A DNA stretch of 42,119 bases from Pelagibacteraceae bacterium AG-359-E06 (GCA_003280495.1 QCET01000009.1:1-42119); one strand, 5' to 3'. Counted from the first letter of the stretch, positions 9,202 to 19,139 are shown. Notes: generated from the letters alone by a model not told the origin. Translations and numbers: made by a program.

Positions 9202-9928
9202 TTTAGCAAATAAAAAAATAATTTTAACTGGTGGATCGCGTGGGATTGGATTATCAATTTTAAATGAAATATATAAATTAAAAGCCAAAATATTAATTAT
9301 AGGCACAAACCAAGAAAGATTAGAAAACGCAAAAAAACAATTTCCTAACATAATAATTAAAAATTTCAATTTATCGGAGCACGAGAATATTGAAAAAAAT
9401 TTTAAAAGTTATTGTGAGGAACTAGGAGGCGTAGATGTATTAATCAACAATGCTGGAATCACAAAAGATAATTTAGCTTTAAGAATGTCATTTAATGAAT
9501 GGAAAGTTGTTCTTGATGTTAATTTACATTCTACATTTTTAATGACTCAAAATGCAATAAAATTTATGCTTAAAAGTAAAAGTGGGAGCATAATAAACAT
9601 TACTTCTATTGTTGCTCATACAGGTAATCCTGGTCAGGCAAATTATACAAGCTCAAAGGCTGGTGTTATAGCAATGTCAAAATCTTTGGCAAAAGAATAT
9701 GCTAGAAAAAATATTAGAATCAATTGTATTTCACCGGGATTTATTGAAAGCGACATGACCAAGACATTGAGTGAAGATTTGAAGAAAAAATTAATTTCTA
9801 ATATTCCAATGAACAAAATAGGAGAAGGTATAGATATTGCAAAATCTGTAATTTTTTTAGCATCTGACATGTCTAATTACATAACAGGGGAAACTATCCA
9901 CGTTAATGGTGGTATGTATATGTCTTGA
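9194..9928 (+). CDS. fabG: 3-oxoacyl-[ACP] reductase
   Basis: NADPH-dependent reduction of beta-ketoacyl-ACP in fatty-acid elongation. The 244 residues are a textbook classical SDR: cofactor motif TGGSRGIG at 12-19, NNAG at about 85-88, catalytic Ser138, Tyr151 and Lys155 (YTSSK), and the C-terminal VNGGMYMS. Its place between fabD and acpP makes FabG much more likely than another SDR. Confidence 0.95.
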   Translation: MIDLANKKIILTGGSRGIGLSILNEIYKLKAKILIIGTNQERLENAKKQFPNIIIKNFNLSEHENIEKNFKSYCEELGGVDVLINNAGITKDNLALRMSFNEWKVVLDVNLHSTFLMTQNAIKFMLKSKSGSIINITSIVAHTGNPGQANYTSSKAGVIAMSKSLAKEYARKNIRINCISPGFIESDMTKTLSEDLKKKLISNIPMNKIGEGIDIAKSVIFLASDMSNYITGETIHVNGGMYMS

Positions 9929-9971
9929 AAAATAGATAAGATTAATCTAATACCAATTATATTAAATAATT

Positions 9972-9977
9972 AAGGAG
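9972..9977 (+). promoter_or_regulatory. Strong ribosome binding site of acpP
   Basis: AAGGAG sits eight bases before the acpP ATG. It stands out because most starts in this window have weak or unrecognisable Shine-Dalgarno sequences. It fits the very high expression expected of acyl carrier protein. Confidence 0.7.
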
Positions 9978-9985
9978 AATAAAAA

Positions 9986-10225
9986 ATGAGTGACGTAAGA
10001 GAGAAAGTGAAAAAAATCATTGTAGATCATTTAGGCGTTGACGCTGATAAAGTGACAGATGAAGCTAGCTTTATAGATGATTTGGGAGCTGATAGTTTAG
10101 ATACTGTTGAATTAGTAATGGCTTTTGAAGAAGAGTTTGGATCGGAAATCTCAGATAGCGACGCAGAAAAAATATTGACCGTAGGAGATGCAATCAAATT
10201 CATAGAAAGTCATCCAGCTAAATAA
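9986..10225 (+). CDS. acpP: Acyl carrier protein
   Basis: The carrier of growing acyl chains, 79 residues and acidic. The phosphopantetheine attachment site is Ser37 in [15 protein letters not shown]. Its 57-base leader carries the clearest Shine-Dalgarno in the window, and its base composition is less AT-biased than that of its neighbours, consistent with high expression. In many alphaproteobacteria fabF and mltG follow; here gmk starts two bases after the stop. Confidence 0.97.
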   Translation: MSDVREKVKKIIVDHLGVDADKVTDEASFIDDLGADSLDTVELVMAFEEEFGSEISDSDAEKILTVGDAIKFIESHPAK

Positions 10226-10227
10226 TT

Positions 10228-10860
10228 TTGTCGGCCAAAAGAGCAAAAGGATTTGCAGTTATTATTTCTTCCCCATCAGGGGTAGGCAAAACCACTGTGA
10301 CCAAGCAGATTTTAAAAAAAATAAAAAAATCAAAATTATCAATTTCATGGACAACTCGCACTCCAAGACTCAAGGAAAAAAATAAAAAAGACTATGTTTT
10401 TACGAATAAAAAAAGATTCTTCAAAAACGTTAAAAACAAAAAATTTTTAGAATATGCAAAGGTTTTTAATAATTATTATGGAACTCCAAAAAAAGAAATT
10501 TATGACAATTTCAAAAAAGGTAAAATAATTCTATTAGATATAGACTGGCAGGGAAGTAAAAAAGTTAAAAAGATTATTGCGGAAAATTGTATTTCAATTT
10601 TTCTTTTACCCCCCTCGTTTTCAACTTTAAAACAAAGATTAGTTAATAGACATAAAAAAGATTCAAGGTTAGCAACAAAACGTTTTTCGTATGCCAAGAG
10701 AGACTTAAAACATTGGAAAGACTATGATTATGTAATAATTAATAAGAAATTATCAACATGCGTAGAAAGTATAGTAAAAATTATTAATTATAGAATTTTC
10801 GTAAGGGACTTAGAGATAATCGCAGGCAAGAAAATTAAAAACATTCTTAAAATCAAATAA
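10228..10860 (+). CDS. gmk: Guanylate kinase
   Basis: Phosphorylates GMP to GDP with ATP. The 210 residues match the family. The P-loop is SSPSGVGKTT at about residues 14-23, the GMP-binding region is SWTTRTPRLKEKNKKDYVF, and the lid region is NRHKKDS. The start is a TTG two bases after the acpP stop, giving MSAKRAKGFAVIISSPSG, as expected for the family. No other in-frame start keeps the first strand. The last eight bases overlap the end of the convergent rsmA. Confidence 0.93.
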   Translation: MSAKRAKGFAVIISSPSGVGKTTVTKQILKKIKKSKLSISWTTRTPRLKEKNKKDYVFTNKKRFFKNVKNKKFLEYAKVFNNYYGTPKKEIYDNFKKGKIILLDIDWQGSKKVKKIIAENCISIFLLPPSFSTLKQRLVNRHKKDSRLATKRFSYAKRDLKHWKDYDYVIINKKLSTCVESIVKIINYRIFVRDLEIIAGKKIKNILKIK

Positions 10861-11626
10861 TTTTAGACATCATATAATATTCTTCTTCTGAAATATTTTC
10901 GGGTCTATAATCAAAAAATTTAGCCAAATTATAATCTTCTATCTGTTTTTTTGTAAACATTTTTTCAATTTTTTTTTTATTTTTTTTTCTTCTTGTATTA
11001 AAAAAAAAGTTTGTAATTTTTTCCAGCTGTTGCATCTCTTTCATGTGAATTTTGTTTTTCTTTAGGGGATCAAATTCTAAAACTACAGAATCTACTTTTG
11101 GAATAGGGTAAAAATTTTTTTTATTAACATTCATTATCTTTTTAATCCTAAAAAAAGCCTTACTTATTATGGATAGTCTTCCATATTTTTTAGTATCCTT
11201 ATTTGCAACTATTCTATCACCCATTTCTTTTTGGAACATAAGAATCATTTTATTTATATTTTTATATTCCCCTTGGTACCTTATCCATTTGATAAGCAAT
11301 GCGCTTGAAATATTATACGGAAGATTAGAAATAATTGTTAAATTATGTTTAAAATGTTGTTTTTCTTTAAATTTTAAAGCATCACTATTTATAGATTTAT
11401 AATTGGTATTAAAAAAAAGTTTTTCATTTAAACTATGTAAAGTTTTGTCATACTCAACAACAATGAAGGATCTCGGATAATAATTTTTAATAAGTTTTGT
11501 TAATGCCTGACGACCGCTCCCTACTTCTAAAACATTAGAATTTGTATCTAACTTTGCAAAATCAATAATTTTTTTTGATATGGAATTATTTATTAAAAAA
11601 TTTTGTCCAAGCCTTTTATTTGGCAT
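10853..11626 (-). CDS. rsmA: 16S rRNA dimethyladenosine transferase (KsgA)
   Basis: Dimethylates two adjacent adenines in the 3' hairpin of 16S rRNA with S-adenosylmethionine during 30S maturation. The 257 residues begin with the hallmark KRLGQNFL. The SAM motif I is LEVGSGRQALT (usual form EIGPGLGALT), and the catalytic NLPYNIS motif IV is intact. The C-terminal domain is very lysine-rich. It directly abuts pdxA with no spacer, in the common pdxA-ksgA order. Confidence 0.95.
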   Translation of the reverse strand: MPNKRLGQNFLINNSISKKIIDFAKLDTNSNVLEVGSGRQALTKLIKNYYPRSFIVVEYDKTLHSLNEKLFFNTNYKSINSDALKFKEKQHFKHNLTIISNLPYNISSALLIKWIRYQGEYKNINKMILMFQKEMGDRIVANKDTKKYGRLSIISKAFFRIKKIMNVNKKNFYPIPKVDSVVLEFDPLKKNKIHMKEMQQLEKITNFFFNTRRKKNKKKIEKMFTKKQIEDYNLAKFFDYRPENISEEEYYMMSKII

Positions 11627-12550
11627 CTATAATGAAAAAAAGTTCACACATTTTTTAAAACTTATATTATGTATATCTTTGGGATTAATAATATTATTTG
11701 CAGTTCCGTGGTCAGGTGAAGCTCTTAAAAATCTACTACCTATTGTTATATTTATTCCGTCAAATTTATTTATAGATTTAAAAATCGGTAATATTTGATC
11801 ATGATACATCCCAACAATACAAAAAGGTTTTTTTAATTTTAAACCATAGTTATAAACGCTGTCTGCCGAATACGGACCATTAACTTTAGTATATTTTTTC
11901 TTAAGTTCTTTAATTGCAGGTATTATTATTTTTCTCTCTTCATTCATTTTTTTCATATCTATACCAGCGTGAGGATTTAACCCTGTAATTAAAATATTAA
12001 TATCTGTTCTGACATAATCTCTATAAAATCTTTTGATATTTTTAACATTATTTATAATTTTCTTTTTTGTTAAAAATCTAGATATTTTATTTACTTCAAT
12101 ATGAGTTGTAATAGGCGATACTGAAAAATTTGGATTATACATTAGCATAGTTTCTTTACCTGATGTATTCAATTTTGATGAGAAAAATTCTGTGAAACCA
12201 ACAAATTTTTTTGGTAAAATTTTTTTATTTATTGGTAAATTTATAAAACCCTCAGCCTGTTTATTTTTTAAACTTTGAATTGCAAAGTTCATTGTTTTAT
12301 TAAAATAATTTTTCTTACTAATACTTTCTATATTTATTATAGCAACTTTATTTCTGATCTTTTTATTTTTTAAATTATCTATTTTATACAATAAACCTTG
12401 AAATTTTTTATCAAAGAAATTTTTTTGCCCCACTATTATAAAATTTTTTTTTCTTTTCTTGCTCAGGTATTTTAATGACTTGCCCACTAAGTAGAATATA
12501 TTTTTATTTTTTTCTAATAATAAAATTAAGATATTATTTTTGTAATACAT
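11627..12550 (-). CDS. pdxA: 4-hydroxythreonine-4-phosphate dehydrogenase
   Basis: Oxidises 4-phosphohydroxy-L-threonine in the DXP-dependent pyridoxal phosphate pathway. The three metal-binding histidines are recognisable in SPITTHIEV, GLNPHAG and MYHDQILP, and the C-terminal SPDHGTA is present. The 307 residues are slightly short. The N-terminal GDPAGIGPE-type motif is not recognisable: the corresponding stretch reads ILILLLEKNKNIFYLVG. The start overlaps the end of the SurA-like gene by 17 bases. The assignment is secure from the C-terminal two thirds and from the surA-pdxA-ksgA order. Confidence 0.9.
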   Translation of the reverse strand: MYYKNNILILLLEKNKNIFYLVGKSLKYLSKKRKKNFIIVGQKNFFDKKFQGLLYKIDNLKNKKIRNKVAIINIESISKKNYFNKTMNFAIQSLKNKQAEGFINLPINKKILPKKFVGFTEFFSSKLNTSGKETMLMYNPNFSVSPITTHIEVNKISRFLTKKKIINNVKNIKRFYRDYVRTDINILITGLNPHAGIDMKKMNEERKIIIPAIKELKKKYTKVNGPYSADSVYNYGLKLKKPFCIVGMYHDQILPIFKSINKFDGINITIGSRFLRASPDHGTANNIINPKDIHNISFKKCVNFFSL

Positions 12551-13130
12551 TGACTAAATAATTAAGTTTAATTTCATTAAAGAATGTTTGATTATATACT
12601 GCCATTTTTTTATTTTTTTCTAGCCTAATTAGATTGTTATAATCTTGTTTCGAAAAATTTTTATCGTTATTTTCAGATACTTTATTTTCCACTTCTTTAG
12701 TATTGATATTTAATCTATTTCTAAACATTTTTCTGATTAATTCTACCCATTTCATTTCAGTTTCAACTCTATCATAAAAAAAATTATATAAATTTAAACT
12801 TTTTAATTCATCAGCATTAGAGTTTTTAGATTTTAAAATTAAGTTAATTCTTTTAATTATGATATCGCTTTTTATATTAACATTATATTTTTTTAGTTCA
12901 GATTTTTTAATTTGATGATTGATGAGAGTATTTAAAAACCTTTGTTTTGCTTGTGAATCTAAATTTAATTTCGACTTAGATATAAATTCGTATAGCTGAT
13001 ATTCTTTGTACAAATCTACATTTGTAATAATATCATTATTAACTTTAGCTATTATTTCTATTTTTTTGGAATAAGCGGTATTATTAATAAAAAAAAATAA
13101 TAGTAATAATAAAATAACTTTTGTTTTCAT
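12534..13130 (-). CDS. surA: Minimal SurA-like periplasmic chaperone
   Basis: A 198-residue secreted protein: hydrophobic signal peptide at about residues 4-20, then a SurA N-terminal-like domain (AKVNNDIITNVDLYKEYQL and the FLNTLINHQIKKSELKKY helices) to about residue 150. A short C-terminal helical tail follows. No PPIase (parvulin) domain is visible, whereas SurA normally has one or two and over 400 residues. The position between lptD and pdxA is the standard SurA locus, and its ATG overlaps the lptD stop (TAATG). It probably escorts outer-membrane proteins such as LptD, which is inference. Confidence 0.75.
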   Translation of the reverse strand: MKTKVILLLLLFFFINNTAYSKKIEIIAKVNNDIITNVDLYKEYQLYEFISKSKLNLDSQAKQRFLNTLINHQIKKSELKKYNVNIKSDIIIKRINLILKSKNSNADELKSLNLYNFFYDRVETEMKWVELIRKMFRNRLNINTKEVENKVSENNDKNFSKQDYNNLIRLEKNKKMAVYNQTFFNEIKLNYLVNVLQK

Positions 13131-15455
13131 TAATCTACAAATTTCGAAAGATCTGGTGCAAATTCATTTCCGTAAGGTTTAATTATAATATTAAACGTTA
13201 TTTTTCTATCAGGTTTTAAATCTTTATCTAAATAAAATGACTTATCTGTTGAAAGGGAATATCTAATACAATCATTTTCATAATTTAATGAGAATGATGC
13301 CGACTCTGATTGATTTGTATCTAAATTTTTCCTATAAGTCGAACTTACATAATAATTATTTGATAGAAGTATACTTGTAGTAGTTTCATTAAATTTCGTA
13401 TTACCTATATGATTTCTTATTTCATAATAAGTATTAGTAAAGTTAATAAACTGGTTACCAGCTTTGAATTGTAATGAATTTCTATTAAATTCATTTAAGC
13501 TATTATCCATTGCAAAGTCATAAGTTATAGAGAAAAAATTCTGATTAAATAAAGATAAAACGTTTAAATCTTTATTTATATTTTTGTTTTTTCTACCATT
13601 AAAATTGAAGGTATATGTGCCAACAATATCCGACATGGCATTATTTAGTGAGCTAGTGCTAGGTAAAAATTGATTCTCTTTTTCTCTTATAACCTGGCCA
13701 ATGTGAAAATTTTGTTTAACCACATTTGTAGACGAATAATAATTATACTTATCCCACATTATACCATATCCAATACTTAAATCTTTATCAAAATTTTCCT
13801 GGTCATTTAATCTATTGATAGAATACAAATCGCTAGTATCAAAATATGTTTCAGTTTTAAAGTTATTTTTTGTTTTTCCAATTGTGTATTTTGCAAACAA
13901 CCTAGGTGTTATATTTGAGTAACTATTTTTATTTTTATAATTTATAAGAGGATATTTACTATCAAATGCTACAGTAAAATAGTTTTGACTATCAAAATCT
14001 TTTTTTTCGCCAAATACATCTTTGTTATTTAAATTTATATTAGTAATATTAGCTTTTAAAAAACTTTGAAATCCTGAATTGACAAAATTGATTTCTTTAG
14101 ATGATAGATTTAAAATATTTGTTTGTTTACTTTGCTCCTGATCGTCATTATTTAAATCATTACTATTACTAAATTTTTTATGAATAAATGAAGAATTAAA
14201 ATCATAATTAATATTTGGTGTATTAGAAAAAAAATTATACTTTATGTTAGGTATTAAATATTCGTATTTATCATTACCGGACTCATTTAAATCTTCAAGA
14301 ATGGATACACTAAATGCTAGTTTTTTATTATCACCAATTGATGTCAAAGTAATTTTATTCTCTAAATCCTCAATATCTGGTTTAAATAATTCTCCACTTA
14401 TATTGTTTATTTTTAAGTAATTTTCTTGAGATGATCTTTGCACTTGAAAATCAAAAATTGTATTTCCAAAGAGTATATCTGAAAAGTTTTCGAATTTAAT
14501 AAACATATGATTTCTTGATCCACTTGTCCTACTATCAATTTCAGAAATTCTTTTATATCCCCCAGTAAATCCCGTTTCTAAAATTAAATAAGATTTGTTA
14601 AATTGTTGTCTATATTGTGCGGTGTATAAATGATTTTCATCAAAATAAAATATGGGAGAAAAAGTTAAATCTTTATCATCTCCAATTGCCCAGAATAATG
14701 GAGTTTTAATTGTTCTCCCCAAGTTACTAATTGATGCAAAGCTTGGAGGCAGTAATCCACTTTTTCTTCTTATTGTTGGGTCTGGATGCTCTAAATATGG
14801 CAAATAAAAAATAGGTAAGTTTTTAAGTGCCAAGGTTGCATTATTGTGTTTAATTTTTTTATTTTTTATATCATGAGTTGTTTTTTGTACTATTTATACT
14901 CCATATTGGACAGTATTCATCTTTTGAATTTTTTATATTTTTGCAATTCGTTAGGTTGTTTTTATTGTAAACAAATATCTGCTTATTTAAATCAAATTTC
15001 ACAGATTTAGACCTATATGTAGTTCCGTCTTTTGTTTGTGCAAAAAGTTTTGATCCAAATCCTTTTTTTTGTTTATAAGAATAATCCAAAGATTCTAAAT
15101 TAAAAAAGTTTTCGTTTTCAACTATTCTTATATTATTAAGAGCCTTAAGCTTCCCTTGATTAATAAATAATTCAAAATTTCCACCTGTTATAGTAATCTT
15201 AGTTTTTTCATCGAAAAAAATAAATTTTTTTTCAGATCTTATGATATTTTTATTTTTATCATAGATTAGGTTTTCTGATTTAATTTTTAAATTTTTATAA
15301 GTAGCTTCGGCTGAACCATTAGCAATAATTACTTTTTTATTATCTTTATATTCAATGTTTTGTGCAGTTATTGTATAATTTTCCTGTGATTTTGCAGTAA
15401 TTATGAAGATATTTACAAAAATTACTGCAAGGAATAATTTTAATACTTTATTCAT
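13130..15455 (-). CDS. lptD: LPS-assembly protein LptD, frameshifted as sequenced
   Basis: The outer-membrane beta-barrel that inserts LPS at the cell surface. The N-terminal part (from ATG 15455) has a signal peptide over about 20 residues and the OstA/LptA-like jellyroll (ITAQNIEYKDNKKVIIANG). It reads to a TGA at 14871-14873. The rest, with NLPIFYLPYLEHPDP and the long barrel, continues in the next frame to 13130. The frames join if one A is removed from the A6 run at 14881-14886 (T6 on plus), giving WSINSTKTTHDIKNKK, where the THD matches the family. Restored length is about 774 residues, normal for LptD. Two cysteines near the junction (CKN and CPIW) are the usual LptD pair. It overlaps lptG by eight bases and surA by one. 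Confidence 0.88.
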
Positions 15456-16566
15456 TTTTATCAAATACAAATACAAAAGTTGAACTTGTTAACATTATTA
15501 TTGGTAACCATATAGACAAAATCAGAGGGACTTTGTTTGATTTTCCAAGTGAAATAGAAAATTCATTTAAATAATATACCAATATACCTGTAAATATCCC
15601 TAAAAATACTAATATGTAAAATCTATTTGCTAAGAATTTAGGTTTTTTAAATACAATCAACAAAGAGATATAAATCATTGAAAGTAGAAACAGGGGAAGA
15701 ACAAGGTCTTTATTAAGTTTAATAATTAGCTCTTGACCATAGTATCCTCTTTTTCTAAGTAACTCTAAATTCTGCTTTATATCCCAAATAGATACAGTTT
15801 CTGAATTTGAAAATATATTTTTTAATTTTTCGATATCTATGTTGCTATTATATATTTGATAGTTGGGTAATTTAGTTATTTCAAAATTTTTTGAAAAGTC
15901 TATCTTTTCTATGTTTATTAATTCCCATTTATCACCAACAATTTCCATCTCATCAGCATCTATTTTTTCTAAAAGAATATTATTTTTAAAGTAAAAAATT
16001 GAAACATTTTTTAGAAAATTGAAATTGTCGTTTTCTATTCTGTCTGCTCTTAAAATCATTGAGTTATTTTTATCAATTTGATCTTTCAACCATAGACCTG
16101 TATTAGATAAAATCATCAAGTTTTCATTTCTAGAAAATTTATTTTTAGTTTCGGAGTATATTTTTGCAAGATTGGCCGAGAATGGAGAAATTAATACGAT
16201 CATTAGGACTCCGAATACAAACGCGTAAATCGCGGGTATATTTAAGATGTACCTTCTTGATACTCCTGATAAATTAATAGAGGATAATTCGTTATTATCT
16301 TGTATTTTTGAATAGAAATGCAAGCCAGCAAATAAAAAAATAAAAGGCATAGTTTCTGTTAATACAGAAGGGATTTTAAACAATGCCAATATTAAACTTT
16401 CAATAATTATATTGTTTTGTAAATTTTTTTCACTAAAGAACGTTAGTTCACTCACAAAACCAGTTAAAATTAATAATGAAAAAATAATACTAAACATAAT
16501 AAATAGTGAGTATGAAAACTCCTTGCTGATATATTTAACTAATAACCAAGGTGTAAAAGCTTTCAT
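15448..16566 (-). CDS. lptG: LPS export permease LptG
   Basis: One of the two inner-membrane permease subunits of the LptB2FG transporter, which pulls LPS from the inner membrane. The 372 residues have TM helices near residues 17-40, 58-83 and 100-128. A periplasmic jellyroll-like domain spans about 140-270, and three C-terminal TM helices fall between about 285 and 365, ending FVFVFDKNE. The start overlaps the lptF stop by four bases. Order lptF-lptG-lptD identifies this as G. Confidence 0.92.
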   Translation of the reverse strand: MKAFTPWLLVKYISKEFSYSLFIMFSIIFSLLILTGFVSELTFFSEKNLQNNIIIESLILALFKIPSVLTETMPFIFLFAGLHFYSKIQDNNELSSINLSGVSRRYILNIPAIYAFVFGVLMIVLISPFSANLAKIYSETKNKFSRNENLMILSNTGLWLKDQIDKNNSMILRADRIENDNFNFLKNVSIFYFKNNILLEKIDADEMEIVGDKWELINIEKIDFSKNFEITKLPNYQIYNSNIDIEKLKNIFSNSETVSIWDIKQNLELLRKRGYYGQELIIKLNKDLVLPLFLLSMIYISLLIVFKKPKFLANRFYILVFLGIFTGILVYYLNEFSISLGKSNKVPLILSIWLPIIMLTSSTFVFVFDKNE

Positions 16567-17652
16567 GTAGATAACCTATTATAGAATTTTCTGTTTATAT
16601 AAATCATTAATATCGAAAAAATTATTGGTGAAATAAAATATAATTTTTCAACAATCTCATTTCTAGCACTGAATTTTATTAATGACTCGTTCATCAATAA
16701 TATTACTACCCCAATAACAAATAACATTATTTTTAGATTTCTCTTTTGGTTTTTCTTATTCTCTCTATGTGAAATTAGACAACATCCAATGAAAAAAATT
16801 ACAAATACATATAATGGTTTTACTAATCTTTTATAAATTTCTTCTTTAACATCTATTATGTATTTTTTGTTCAGCTTTTGCATTTTTTTGGTCTTTATTT
16901 TTATTTAATAGCCAAAAAATATCTCTTTCAGAGAGTTTAGGATAAGTAGTTGATAGACTTTCAAACTCAGAAAAATCAAAAGTCATTTTTTCGAATTTAA
17001 TATTATTTATTCTGTCATTATCTTTTTCTTGCAATATACCACCTGTTAATTCTAAATATGATACTTTATCATCTTTAATAATCTTTCCTTTACTCGCAAA
17101 AATAATTTTTTTCTTTTCATATATAAAAATATTTTCTAAGATTCCTTTCTTATTATTTTTATCGACATAAACTGTTATACCTTGCAAAGGAGTATTAAAA
17201 TTCTTTTCTTTCATTAAAGAATTTGCAATTGAAAAACTTGAGTTTGCTAAAATATTTCTACCTTTTATTGATAGCATTGGAGATAAAAATAGATATAGCG
17301 CGTAATAAATTAAAAATATTATTAAACATACTTTAAATAACATATACTTTAATTGCTTCTCATCGACACCAGATAACCAATAAACATTTAATTCATTATC
17401 ATTTTCAAGTTTAGAGATCGTATAAAACATACTCACAAGTAGACTAAATAAAAAAAGATGAGTGAAAATTTTTGGAAATTGAAATGTGACAAATATTAAA
17501 TATATACTTATAGGATTTCCATTTTCTGTTACTAGATCCAGATACCTAGCAGCTTGATTAAACCATATTATAAATGAAAGTGTGACAAGAATAACTATAA
17601 AAGATTTAAGTAGTTCATAGCTAAAATATCTAAATAACTTGTTTTTAAACAT
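16563..17652 (-). CDS. lptF: LPS export permease LptF, frameshifted as sequenced
   Basis: The partner permease of LptG. The first part starts at ATG 17652 (MFKNKLFRYFSYELLKSF, the usual LptF opening) and reads through TM1-3 and the periplasmic domain to a TAA at 16846. The C-terminal three TM helices, beginning VKEEIYKRLVKPLY, lie in another frame down to 16563. Removing one A from the A6 run at 16863-16868 joins them as KAEQKYIIDVKEEIYKRL, the expected sequence with the KRL-x-x-PLY motif. The restored length is about 362 residues, normal. A longer reading from 17766 would run 38 residues further into the divergent pepA and is unlikely. Confidence 0.88.
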
Positions 17653-17677
17653 CTTTTTATGTAATAAGTTGCAGTTT

Positions 17678-19139
17678 ATGTTTGAAATATCAAATAATCC
17701 CAAAAATACCATTACTAATAAAGTAATTTTTGTCAAAAATAAGAATTTATTAAAAAAACCCAACAAATTTATTAATATTAATGATATCGATATCTTAAAA
17801 GCCTATTCAGACAGAATAAAACATAACGATGTAACTCTAATTGAATACAATAAAAACAACTCATTACAGAAAATTATTGTTGTTAATGAAAAAGATTATT
17901 CAAAGCCGTTTGAATTTCAAAATCTGGGAGGAAAAGTTCATTCTTTAAATAAAAGCGGAAAATTAAATATTTTATTAGATACACTTAGCCAAAAAAAAGA
18001 CGATTTTATTTCAAATTTTTTATTAGGTATAATGTCCAAATCGTACGAATTTGACAATTATAAAACCGATAAAAAAAATGTAGAAAAAAAACAAAAAAAA
18101 ATAAGCTATTTAGTTTTTTCATCTAATAAAAAAAATGTTGCTAAATGTTTAAATCATGCGGACTCTATTTATAAAGGTTTAACCTTAACCAGAAATTTAG
18201 TAACAACCCCAGCAAATATTTTGAATCCGTATAATTTTACAAAACAAATAAGTGTTTTAGCAAAAGATGGATTGAAAGTAGAAATTTTAAATGAAAATCA
18301 ACTAAAAAAAACTGGGGATGAATGCATTGCTTGGAGTTGGTCAGGGTAGCGCAAACAAAAGTTATGTAGCAATAATGTCTTGGAAGGGATCTAAAAAGAA
18401 AAATGACAAACCTTTAGCTTTTATCGGTAAAGGCGTATGTTTTGATACAGGTGGTATATCATTGAAACCTGCAAAATTTATGGAAGAGATGAAGTACGAT
18501 ATGGCTGGTGCAGGCACAGTAGTTGGTTTAATGAAAACATTAGCAAAAAGAAAAGCAAAAATTAATGCAGTTGGAGTTGTTGGCTTAGTAGAAAATATGG
18601 CTGACGGCAATGCACAGAGACCAGGCGATGTAGTCAAATCATATAGCGGAAAAACAATTGAGATATTTAATACAGATGCTGAAGGCAGATTAGTTTTAGC
18701 AGATATTTTAAGTTACACAGAAAAAAGATTTAATCCTAAATTTATGATTAATTTAGCAACTTTAACTGGCGCAATTATTATTGCTCTTGGTAACGAGTAT
18801 GCGGGCTTATTTAGTAACGATGATAAATTATCCGATCAACTTTACAAATCAGGAAAAATTGATAATGAAAAAGTTTGGAGACTGCCCTTGTCAAAAGAAT
18901 TTGATAAATTAATGAATTCCCAGATTGCTGATGTTCAAAATATAAATTACGCTGGTGGGGCACAATCTATCACTGCCGCTCAATTTTTACAAAGATTTGT
19001 TTTAAAAGGTACGCCTTGGGCTCATTTAGATATTGCTGGAATGGCATGGACAAAAAAAAGTAATGACATTACTCCATCTGGCGCAACAGGTTATGGCGTA
19101 AAACTTTTAAATAGATTAGTTCAAGAGTTTTATGAGTGA
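17678..19139 (+). CDS. pepA: Leucyl aminopeptidase (M17), frameshifted as sequenced
   Basis: A dimetal cytosolic aminopeptidase, PepA/M17 family. The N-terminal part starts at ATG 17678 ([10 protein letters not shown]) and carries the [14 protein letters not shown] block. It runs out of frame into a TAG at 18347-18349. The catalytic domain continues in another frame: LLGVGQGS, the metal ligand stretch [23 protein letters not shown] and the M17 signature [12 protein letters not shown]. Deleting one G from the G4 run at 18314-18317 gives [16 protein letters not shown], exactly the family sequence. Restored length is about 486 residues, normal. It is divergent from lptF with only 25 bases between start codons, and ndk overlaps its end by eight bases. 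Confidence 0.9.

Noticed and set aside
17653-17766. A longer LptF starting at 17766
   Set aside because: It would add 38 residues before the normal LptF opening and run antisense through the pepA start. MFKNKLFRYFSYELL at 17652 is the family-like start.
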